Positions 43,232 to 50,707 of a DNA stretch of 64,000 nucleotides are shown here, piece after piece (positions within the stretch are counted from its first letter, which is position 1; the number at the start of each line of letters is the position of its first letter). Below the pieces are notes generated by a model. It was not told the DNA's origin, did not search any database, and worked only from the letters and a program-made list of their open reading frames with translations. The DNA comes from SAR116 cluster alpha proteobacterium HIMB100. GTDB lineage: Bacteria; Pseudomonadota; Alphaproteobacteria; Puniceispirillales; Puniceispirillaceae. The stretch is from positions 1-64,000 of the forward strand of contig AFXB01000008.1 in the NCBI GenBank assembly GCA_000238815.2. The letters are read 5' to 3'. The translations under genes and the position numbers were made by a program.

Positions 43232-43253
43232 AACAGATGAGGGGAGGCCAGAA

Positions 43254-43577
43254 ATGCTGAGACTTGACTGTCCGTTTTGCGGTCTGCGCGACCATGATGA
43301 ATTCAGCTATCTTGAAGATGGCAGCGTGACGATGCCTGCTGTTACAGACACATCTGAACAGGCCTGGTTTGAAGCAGTGTTTTTGCGTGATAATCCGCGT
43401 GGTAAGCATGTTGAACTGTGGCACCATGTGAATGGTTGCCGTATGGTTCTGCGGGTTGAACGCGACACCCAGACACATCTCATCAGCAAGGTAGAAGCAG
43501 CACATCCGGCTTGGCGGGATATGGCGGGGCAGGCGGCAAAGCCTGCGCGCAAATCAAAGACAAAGGCGACAAGATGA
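43254..43577 (+). CDS. soxD: Sarcosine oxidase, delta subunit
   Basis: 107 residues from ATG 43254, preceded by GGGGAGG. The N-terminal LDCPFCGLRDHDEF has the Cys pair, and with the later HVNGC segment it forms the zinc site of SoxD. The small subunit seals the complex between the folate and flavin sites. It ends in a basic tail and overlaps soxA by four bases (ATGA). The longer frame to 43173 lies within the soxB end and is not used. Confidence 0.92.
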   Translation: MLRLDCPFCGLRDHDEFSYLEDGSVTMPAVTDTSEQAWFEAVFLRDNPRGKHVELWHHVNGCRMVLRVERDTQTHLISKVEAAHPAWRDMAGQAAKPARKSKTKATR

Positions 43578-46537
43578 CAGGGTCTCGGCTGGAAAAAGGC
43601 GGTCTGATCGATAGGCGTCAAAAAGTTACATTCAACTTTAATGGCCGGACCGTAACCGGGTTTAAGGGGGATACAATCGCCTCTGCCCTATTGGCTTCTG
43701 GTCATATGCTGGTCGGCCGCAGTTTTAAATATCATCGTCCGCGTGGCGTCATGTCTGCTGGTGTCGAAGAAGGTGGCGCTCTGTTTAATACTGGTGACGG
43801 CGCAGAACGTGTGCCCAATGTTAAGGGTACGGTAACCGAAATCAAACAGGGATTAACTGTCTATAGTCAGAACGTCTTTCCCAGCCCGAAATTTGACCTA
43901 GGCGCGGTTAATGGGCTGATCGCGCCCTTCATCACTGCTGGGTTTTATTACAAGACCTTTATGGGGCCGTTCGCCAGCACAAAATTCTGGATGTTTTGTG
44001 AGGGGTTTATCCGCAAAGCAGCGGGACTTGGCCGCGCTTCACGTGAAGCTGATCCAGCCTCTTATGATATTGCACACGGCTTTTGTGATGTTTTGGTAGT
44101 GGGCTCTGGGCCTGCTGGCCTGACGGCTGCCGCAGGCCTGTCAGCCAAAGGCCTGAAGGTTCTTGTTGTCGAACAGGATTTCGACTTTGGTGGTGATTGG
44201 TTGGCAACAGGCGATAAAACCAAACTGGATAATCGGGACCAGCTGATTGCCCAGATTGAGGCAGCTGGTGGCAAATTGATGGCCCGGTCAACAGCATTTG
44301 GACTGTATGATGGCCATGTCGCAGGGGTGATGGAACGATGCACTGATCATCTGTCTGCCCCGCATGCTGACCTGCCGCGCGAGATTTTTCATATCATCAG
44401 AGCAGGTCATATTGTGCTGGCCACCGGCGCACTGGAACGCGGTCTTGCCTTTGGGAATAATGACAAGCCAGGCGTGATGCTGGCTCATGCTTTAACCGGC
44501 TATGCCGGACGGTATGGCGTGCTTGCCGGCCGCTCAGCTGTGCTGGCCACCTGTCATGATGGAACCTATGAAGATGCGTTGTTCTTGGCCGCAAAGGGGA
44601 TGCAAATCACACTTCTTGATGCGCGAGACAAACCATGCTCTTTGCATAAACAAATAACAGAGGCTGGAATTTCAGTAAAACTGGGCTGTGTCCCGGTGAA
44701 TGTTGTTGGTGGGCGTTGTGTCGCCGGGGTCGAAATTGGCCAATTAGGACCAGATGATCAGGTTGACGATAGCCGGCAAGTGATTGGTTGCGATGTGGTG
44801 GGCCTGTCCGGTGGCTGGTCTCCTGTGATCAATCTTTTGTCTCATCGTGGTGTAAAACCTGTCTGGAATGAACGCCTGCAGGGATTCTTGGGGGGTAAAT
44901 CCACGGAAAATATTCATCTAATCGGTGCTGCAGATGGCCTGTATGACGAAAGCTCAGTGCTTTTATCTGCTGAAAAGTTAGTTGGGTCTCTGACCGGGCA
45001 AACAGTGTCTGGTCGGTTACAGCGGGGCTGGTCTTCACCTCTTCGGCCAGTTTACGAAATTCGGACTGCTCGCAAGCTGAAAGCCTTTATTGACCCCCAG
45101 CATGACGTGACCACAGCTGATATCCGGCAGGCGCGCTTGGAAGGCTTTACATCTGTAGAACATATGAAACGCTACACCACACTTGGTATGGCGACAGATC
45201 AGGGCCGGATGGGTAATTTGCTGGGGATTGCCGCAATGGCTGATGCGCTTCAGCAAACCATTGCTGACACAGGGATCACAACTTTTCGTCCGCCCTTCAC
45301 GCCTGTATCAATAGGCGCACTAGCTGGCCGGTATTCTGGTACGCATTGGGCCCCGACCCGGCGTACACCTATGCACCACCAGCACCTGGCTGCCGGAGCT
45401 GTGATGACAGATGCAGGTTTGTGGAAGCGGCCTTGGTATTATCCGCGTGAAGGTGAAACAATAGATGATGCCTATATCCGTGAGGCAGGGACCACGCGTC
45501 AGACAGTAGGTATGGTTGATGTATCCACATTGGGTAAAATCGCTGTTCAGGGACCTGATGCGACTGAATTTCTGAACCGCCTGTATATTAACGCTTTTGC
45601 TAAATTGCCTGTCGGCAGGGCGCGCTATGGGGTGATGTTGCGTGATGATGGGATGGTGCTTGATGATGGGACCACCTGGCGGCTGGGTGACGATGATTAT
45701 TTTATGACCACAACCACGGCTCAGGCCGGGCCGGTTATGCAATTCATGGAAGAATTGCTGCAGACGCGCTGGACGGATTTGCGGGTGCATCTGACCTCTG
45801 TGACTGATCTGTGGGCAGGGATGGCTGTTGCGGGCCCGCTTTCTCGGCAAATCTTGTCAAAGGCGGTGCCTGAGCTTGACTGGTCTGATGCGGCTTTCCC
45901 GTTTATGGCGGTCAGGCACAGCCAGATAAAAATTGGCCGGACTTCTGTTAATTGTCGTATCGCCCGGATTTCTTTTTCTGGTGAGATGGCATTTGAGCTA
46001 TATGTCAATGCTGATCACGGGGCAGCTGTCTGGCAGCATCTGTCCGGTCTGGTCAGTCAGACAAGTGGTTGTCTGTATGGCATGGAAGCATTAGGAACGT
46101 TGCGGATAGAAAAGGGGCATGTCACAGCAGCAGAACTGGATGGACGGGTAACGCTGGAAGATGCCGGATTTGCTAAAATGGCGTCTGCCAAAAAGCCCTA
46201 TATTGGCTCGGTGCTCCGCAAACGTCCGCATCTGCAGGATACAAACCGGCCAAAGCTGGTCGGGATCTTCCCCAAGGACAGAACCCGTACCTTTGGCTCT
46301 GGGGCAATTTTATGTGCTGAAGGCAAAGAAAGCGGATTTGGTGAAGGGTGGGTGACGGCGGTGACCCATTCACCTGTCTTTGGCCATTATATTGGCCTTG
46401 GCTTCATTTCTGGCGGGGCAGAGGCTTGGGCTGGCCGAACAGCGATGATTGCTGATCCGCTGCGTGGTCAGACCATCGAAGCTGAAATTGTCTCACCACA
46501 CATGTTTGATCCATCTGGAGACAGACAACATGGCTGA
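43574..46537 (+). CDS. soxA: Sarcosine oxidase, alpha subunit
   Basis: 987 residues from ATG 43574. The N-terminal ferredoxin-like fold (VTFNFNGRTVTGFKGDTIAS) is followed by an NAD-binding domain with DVLVVGSGPAGLTAAAGL. The C-terminal 380 residues form the folate-binding GcvT domain that receives the methyl-derived carbon (GETIDDAYIREAGTTRQT start, VARISFSGEMAFELY-type core). This length and order are normal for SoxA. It overlaps soxD by four bases and soxG by eight. Confidence 0.94.
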   Translation: MTGSRLEKGGLIDRRQKVTFNFNGRTVTGFKGDTIASALLASGHMLVGRSFKYHRPRGVMSAGVEEGGALFNTGDGAERVPNVKGTVTEIKQGLTVYSQNVFPSPKFDLGAVNGLIAPFITAGFYYKTFMGPFASTKFWMFCEGFIRKAAGLGRASREADPASYDIAHGFCDVLVVGSGPAGLTAAAGLSAKGLKVLVVEQDFDFGGDWLATGDKTKLDNRDQLIAQIEAAGGKLMARSTAFGLYDGHVAGVMERCTDHLSAPHADLPREIFHIIRAGHIVLATGALERGLAFGNNDKPGVMLAHALTGYAGRYGVLAGRSAVLATCHDGTYEDALFLAAKGMQITLLDARDKPCSLHKQITEAGISVKLGCVPVNVVGGRCVAGVEIGQLGPDDQVDDSRQVIGCDVVGLSGGWSPVINLLSHRGVKPVWNERLQGFLGGKSTENIHLIGAADGLYDESSVLLSAEKLVGSLTGQTVSGRLQRGWSSPLRPVYEIRTARKLKAFIDPQHDVTTADIRQARLEGFTSVEHMKRYTTLGMATDQGRMGNLLGIAAMADALQQTIADTGITTFRPPFTPVSIGALAGRYSGTHWAPTRRTPMHHQHLAAGAVMTDAGLWKRPWYYPREGETIDDAYIREAGTTRQTVGMVDVSTLGKIAVQGPDATEFLNRLYINAFAKLPVGRARYGVMLRDDGMVLDDGTTWRLGDDDYFMTTTTAQAGPVMQFMEELLQTRWTDLRVHLTSVTDLWAGMAVAGPLSRQILSKAVPELDWSDAAFPFMAVRHSQIKIGRTSVNCRIARISFSGEMAFELYVNADHGAAVWQHLSGLVSQTSGCLYGMEALGTLRIEKGHVTAAELDGRVTLEDAGFAKMASAKKPYIGSVLRKRPHLQDTNRPKLVGIFPKDRTRTFGSGAILCAEGKESGFGEGWVTAVTHSPVFGHYIGLGFISGGAEAWAGRTAMIADPLRGQTIEAEIVSPHMFDPSGDRQHG

Positions 46538-47138
46538 TGAAAAACCGATGAAAACAAGCGGTGTTGCAGGTCTTGAGCTTGGCAAGCAGGGTCATCTGGA
46601 CGGCAAGCGGCCGGCAGTCATATTTCAGGAACTAACCGGGGTTAATTTGGTCCAGTTTGCGGTATTTACTGAACAACTCAGAAGCTTTAAAACCAGCTTT
46701 AAACGACAGACCGGCATCACAGACTTACCGCAAATGTCATCATCCATTGATGATGAGGCAGGGCTTGTGGTGCGGCCGGAATTAACAAAATTTTGGTTGT
46801 TGCGCCCGTCCGCAGCCGCAGATCTGGATATCTCTGCTCTGGAAAAATATTTTCCGCTTGATTTAACAGGCAGCCGTGTGTTTCTCAAGATAAGCGGTGA
46901 ACAGGCACAAACAGTTATTAACCGTTTTTGTGCAGTGGATTTATCTGGTGCGGATGGGCAATTTCTGGCCACAGGCTTTCATCATGTCCCGATGCATATC
47001 CTGAAACAAACACAAGACCAGTTCGTGTTCATCCTGCCACGCGGATTTTCGGAAAGTCTGGCAGAAACGCTGCATCATACGGCGCGCCAGTTCGGCGTCG
47101 AAGTGAAACGACCAGCAGACTGGGCCAGGACAGGCTGA
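46530..47138 (+). CDS. soxG: Sarcosine oxidase, gamma subunit
   Basis: 202 residues from ATG 46530, which overlaps the soxA stop by eight bases. The fold is a shortened GcvT-like module, as in SoxG, with a central FLKISGEQAQTVINRFCAVDL and an FHHVPMHILK segment. It contacts the folate domain of SoxA. It is followed 12 bases later by the SprT-like gene, so the operon seems to continue. Confidence 0.85.
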   Translation: MADEKPMKTSGVAGLELGKQGHLDGKRPAVIFQELTGVNLVQFAVFTEQLRSFKTSFKRQTGITDLPQMSSSIDDEAGLVVRPELTKFWLLRPSAAADLDISALEKYFPLDLTGSRVFLKISGEQAQTVINRFCAVDLSGADGQFLATGFHHVPMHILKQTQDQFVFILPRGFSESLAETLHHTARQFGVEVKRPADWARTG

Positions 47139-47149
47139 GGAGAGACTGT

Positions 47150-47647
47150 TTGAGCCTCGCACAGGAACAGAGTAAGACGAGTGAACAGGTAACAGAGCCA
47201 AAGCGGCGTTTGCAAACTGTGCTTGGGTTGGCTTATGAGTTACTGGCACAGCATGGGCTGACGGAATGGCGGGTGACTTATGATCATGCGCGGCGGCGGG
47301 CTGGTTTGTGCAACTTTACCACCAAAACCATTTCGCTTTCACGCCATTATGCGCGCCAGGCCCCCTTTAAGCATATCAAAGATACAATTTTGCATGAAAT
47401 TGCCCATGCCCTTGTTGGTCCGCGCCATGGTCATGACGCCACTTGGCGGCAGACGGCACGGCAAATCGGCTGTACAGCAATGCGCTGCCATAATTTGACC
47501 TTTAGTGCGGCAAAATGGATGATGGTCTGTCCAAATGAGTGTTTTGCTGTTGAACGCCACCGCCGTAAATCAGGACTAGTCTGTGCAAAATGCAAGCAGC
47601 CTGTCCGTTTTGTTCCAGCAGAAGATTATGACCAATTTCCATCTTGA
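47150..47647 (+). CDS. SprT-like zinc metalloprotease domain protein
   Basis: 165 residues starting at TTG 47150; GAGGAGA lies seven bases upstream and no ATG or GTG fits in this frame. The protease motif HEIAHAL (His82, Glu83, His86) is followed by a C-terminal zinc ribbon with CPNEC (127, 131) and CAKC (145, 148). SprT/Spartan proteins cut DNA-protein crosslinks, and formaldehyde is one cause of these. Sarcosine oxidase makes H2O2 and can release formaldehyde, so linkage to soxBDAG could be protective, as an inference. It overlaps the 2OG oxygenase gene by 20 bases. Confidence 0.8.
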   Translation: MSLAQEQSKTSEQVTEPKRRLQTVLGLAYELLAQHGLTEWRVTYDHARRRAGLCNFTTKTISLSRHYARQAPFKHIKDTILHEIAHALVGPRHGHDATWRQTARQIGCTAMRCHNLTFSAAKWMMVCPNECFAVERHRRKSGLVCAKCKQPVRFVPAEDYDQFPS

Positions 47648-48236
47648 TCCCGAAAGACAGCAACAATTTATTACAGCTGTTTTGTCTTTGCAGCATGCTG
47701 CCTTTGCTCATCCTGCTTTTTTTTCTGAAGCTGAGATATCTTCATTGAAACAAGAAGCGCTGGCACTGCCGTTCAGGTCAGCTCGGCCCGTAGTCGGCAA
47801 CGGTGTACATCAGGATTTTGATATTTGTTTTCCTGCGCCGCTCACGGGCAGCTTTGCCAAAGCAGCACAGCTGCTTTCAGCCTGCTGTAAGGCAATGTCT
47901 GATACCACTCCAGACCTATTCGAAGATGATGTGATTATAAATGACTTTGCGGTCCAGAATTATCCGGCTGGGTCCAAAGGAATAGGCATTCATAAAGACG
48001 GCCTGCGGTATCGCAATCTGGTGTTTATCATTACTCTTGCGGGTCAATCTGATCTGTTTATTTGTTCTGACCGCGAGGGCAGCAATCGGCAAATTATAGC
48101 AGATGAGCCCGGGCGCCTTGTCATTTTGCCTGCACCAGGGCTGGCTTTTTTAGGAGACTCGGATAACCGTCCCTTGCATGGTGTTGATAACGTCACGGCA
48201 GGCCGATTATCGATTGGGTTCAGGCAAGAGCGTTGA
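47628..48236 (+). CDS. 2-oxoglutarate/Fe(II) oxygenase-like protein
   Basis: 202 residues from ATG 47628. The double-stranded beta-helix signature is present: IHKDG gives His122 and Asp124, PLHGVDN gives the distal His184, and RLSIGFRQE supplies the arginine for 2-oxoglutarate (Arg193). Related proteins hydroxylate small molecules or demethylate alkylated bases. AlkB-type repair is one possibility, but no nucleotide-recognition lid is obvious. It overlaps the SprT-like gene by 20 bases and closes the apparent soxBDAG-sprT operon. The substrate is unknown. Confidence 0.68.
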   Translation: MTNFHLDPERQQQFITAVLSLQHAAFAHPAFFSEAEISSLKQEALALPFRSARPVVGNGVHQDFDICFPAPLTGSFAKAAQLLSACCKAMSDTTPDLFEDDVIINDFAVQNYPAGSKGIGIHKDGLRYRNLVFIITLAGQSDLFICSDREGSNRQIIADEPGRLVILPAPGLAFLGDSDNRPLHGVDNVTAGRLSIGFRQER

Positions 48237-48322
48237 ATCCTGCTCTTGATCGACCGGCTTGCCACATCATGAAAACCCTGCCACACTGAATCTCTGGTTT
48301 CGTGGTCATCATAGCGCCACCT

Positions 48323-48342
48323 GCCCAAAGCCTTGTTTGGGC
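48323..48342. other. Perfect hairpin GCCCAAA/TTTGGGC in the hpf leader
   Basis: Seven-base arms (48323-48329 and 48336-48342) with a six-base loop, 67 bases before the hpf start and 86 bases after the oxygenase stop. No T-run follows, so it is probably not an intrinsic terminator. A leader structure or operator is possible. Confidence 0.45.
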
Positions 48343-48409
48343 TCACAAAATCAGGCGTTCCTGCTGGCCTCGGACCTGTAACATAAAGTTCAGGGGAGGC
48401 GCATTGAAC

Positions 48410-49039
48410 ATGATTTTAAATATTTCTGGCCGTAATATGGATACCGGGGCTGCGTTTCAGGAACATGCCCGTGCAACGCTTCACTCAATTGTTGAAAAAT
48501 ATTTCTCAAACGCTGTCAGTGGCACGGTGACACTTGAAAAATCTGATGCGGGTTTTGAAGTCAATATCCGGATTAACCTGACCAAACGAATAGAACTTGA
48601 ATCTAAAGGCTCTGCACGTGACGCGCATGCGGCATTGGATTCAGCAGCTGAACATGCAGAAAAGCGGTTGCGCCGGCACAAGCGGCGTCTGAAAAACCAT
48701 CGCAGTTCAGCCAGCCACCTGGAAGAAGATATTCAGTTTGCGCCAATGTCTGTATATGCAGCTGCCCAACAGATACAGTCTGACCAAAGTGACTCAGTCC
48801 CAGAACGAGAAGCTGAAAATGATGATGACGTTTTGCCGGTTATTGCGGAACTGTCATATGAGGTTGAAAGCATGAGCGTAGAACAGGCGGTCATGCGTCT
48901 TGAATTGAGCGGTGAGAACTGTCTGCTGTTTCGCAATTCCGGTCATTTGGGGCTGAATATGGTTCATCTTCGCAACGATGGCACAATTGGCTGGGTTGAC
49001 CCACGCGGAAACAGAAATCTGTCTTCGTCCTCCGCCTGA
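48410..49039 (+). CDS. hpf: Ribosome hibernation promoting factor, long form
   Basis: 209 residues from ATG 48410, with GGGGAGGCG upstream. The N-terminal S30AE domain (MILNISGRNMDTGAAFQEHA through RLRRHKRRLK) is followed by a linker and the dimerisation domain (VIAELSYEVESMSVEQAVMR to the end). Long HPF dimerises 70S ribosomes into 100S particles in stationary phase. The upstream frame to 48302 is not used. It is not next to rpoN in this genome, and its neighbour is the second MttB-family gene. Confidence 0.9.
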   Translation: MILNISGRNMDTGAAFQEHARATLHSIVEKYFSNAVSGTVTLEKSDAGFEVNIRINLTKRIELESKGSARDAHAALDSAAEHAEKRLRRHKRRLKNHRSSASHLEEDIQFAPMSVYAAAQQIQSDQSDSVPEREAENDDDVLPVIAELSYEVESMSVEQAVMRLELSGENCLLFRNSGHLGLNMVHLRNDGTIGWVDPRGNRNLSSSSA

Positions 49040-49068
49040 TAAAATGGCGGGACTTGGCAATAACCTGT

Positions 49069-49091
49069 CCTGTATAAAACAGTTATACAGG
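49069..49091. promoter_or_regulatory. Perfect 9-bp inverted repeat upstream of MttB gene, candidate operator
   Basis: CCTGTATAA (49069-49077) and TTATACAGG (49083-49091) are exact inverse copies separated by five bases, 45 bases before the MttB-family start. The overall 23-bp dyad has the size of a typical GntR- or TetR-type operator. No regulator gene lies beside it. It starts 29 bases after the hpf stop, so a terminator role is less likely because no T-run follows. Confidence 0.55.
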
Positions 49092-49135
49092 TCAGGACGC
49101 CTAGCCTTTTGCAAGAGGTTCAAAGGGGGGCAGAG

Positions 49136-50683
49136 ATGGAACAACCGCAGCGTCGATCAACGCGCAAACGTAACCAAGGTTCTGCGGCCCGCAAGCTCCT
49201 TGATGGCCAACTGCCCTGGACACAGCCCAGATATGTAGACCCGCCGGTTGAACCGCTCTCCGCTGACCAGATAGAGGCGGTTCACGAAGCCAGCCTTGAT
49301 ATTCTGGAAACGATCGGCGTCATGTTTTTGAATGATGAAGCCTTGGATATTCTTGAGGCTGCCGGATGTGATGTTGATCGTGCAACTCAAAATGTAAAGT
49401 TGGATCGTCACTGGGTTGCCCAGACCATCAAATCAGCGCCGTCTCAGTTTACGATTATTCCCCGAAATACAGATCGTGCTATTACAGTAGGGGATAATTT
49501 TTTTAATTTTGGCCAGGTTTCGTCACCGCCAAACATTATGGATAATGACAATGGGCGGCGTAATGGCAGCCGAGCCGATTTCCAGGCTCTGACGCGCCTG
49601 TCTCAGGCTTATAATTGTATCCACACCATTGCGGGCTATCCTGTTGAACCGCTTGATCTGCATCCGTCTGTCCGTCATTTACACTGCACTTATGATATGT
49701 TGCTGCTTTCTGACAAGGTTGTTCATGGATATTCTCTTGGTAAAGAGCGTATCGAAGATGTGATGGAAATGATCCGGATTGCAGGGGGGCTCAGTCATGA
49801 AGAGTTTGATGCCGCACCGCGCATGTTTACAAACATCAATTCAACCTCACCTCTGAAGCATGATTACCCGATGCTTGATGGCGCGATGCGCCTTGCCCGT
49901 CGCGGCCAGCCTGTTGTGGTGACGCCCTTTACCTTATCTGGCGCAATGGCTCCGGTCACCATCGTCGGGGCAATTACACAGCAAAATGCCGAGGCCCTGG
50001 CGGCAATTGCCTTATTGCAAACCATTAATCCTGGCACGCCGGTGGTGTATGGGGCGTTCACCAGCAATGTGGATATGAAATCTGGTGCGCCTGCGTTTGG
50101 TACGCCTGAATATGTGCGGGCGATGCAGATTTCTGGTCAGATGGCGCGGTTCTATAAATTGCCCTTACGGACTTCTAATGCCAATGCTGCGAATGCCCCT
50201 GATGCACAGGCGGTATGGGAATCGGCATTTTCCTTACAGGCCTGTCAGCAAGGCTGGTCAAATATTGTTTATCATGCGGCTGGATGGCTGGAAGGCGGCT
50301 TGTCAGCCAGTTTTGAAAAATTCGTGATTGATTGTGAAATGCTGCAACAGGTGATCTACACACAACAGCCGCTCAAAGTTGATCCAGACGAACTGGCGGT
50401 AGAGGCGATCCGAGAGGTAGGCCATAACGGCCATTTCTTTGGCTGTGAACATACCCAGAGCCGTTATAAATCTGCGTTTTACAGCCCGCTTTTGTCTGAC
50501 TGGTCAAATTATGAAAGCTGGGAAGAAGCTGGTGCTGTCTGGACTCATGACCGGGCCAATAAGCAGTACAAACAAATTTTGAATGAGTATGAGGCGCCGT
50601 ATCTTGATCCGGCGATTAATGAGGAGCTGCAGGCGTTTGTGGCGAAACGGACTGAACAAGGCGGCGCGCCAACAGATTATTAA
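49136..50683 (+). CDS. MttB-family (trimethylamine methyltransferase-like) protein, second copy
   Basis: 515 residues from ATG 49136; a purine-rich GGGGGGCAGAG lies upstream. It has the same fold as the gene at 5402-6931 but is clearly diverged, opening VEPLSADQIEAVHEASLDIL. The reading frame has no in-frame UAG, so it is a non-pyrrolysine member. By family it should move a methyl group from a quaternary or tertiary amine. No corrinoid or methyl-acceptor gene is near. It is followed 24 bases later by a dimethylglycine-dehydrogenase-like gene, echoing the pair at 5.4-9.5 kb. A candidate operator lies upstream. Confidence 0.82.
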   Translation: MEQPQRRSTRKRNQGSAARKLLDGQLPWTQPRYVDPPVEPLSADQIEAVHEASLDILETIGVMFLNDEALDILEAAGCDVDRATQNVKLDRHWVAQTIKSAPSQFTIIPRNTDRAITVGDNFFNFGQVSSPPNIMDNDNGRRNGSRADFQALTRLSQAYNCIHTIAGYPVEPLDLHPSVRHLHCTYDMLLLSDKVVHGYSLGKERIEDVMEMIRIAGGLSHEEFDAAPRMFTNINSTSPLKHDYPMLDGAMRLARRGQPVVVTPFTLSGAMAPVTIVGAITQQNAEALAAIALLQTINPGTPVVYGAFTSNVDMKSGAPAFGTPEYVRAMQISGQMARFYKLPLRTSNANAANAPDAQAVWESAFSLQACQQGWSNIVYHAAGWLEGGLSASFEKFVIDCEMLQQVIYTQQPLKVDPDELAVEAIREVGHNGHFFGCEHTQSRYKSAFYSPLLSDWSNYESWEEAGAVWTHDRANKQYKQILNEYEAPYLDPAINEELQAFVAKRTEQGGAPTDY

Positions 50684-50707
50684 GCGCAGTCAGCTTAAGG
50701 CTGACAA

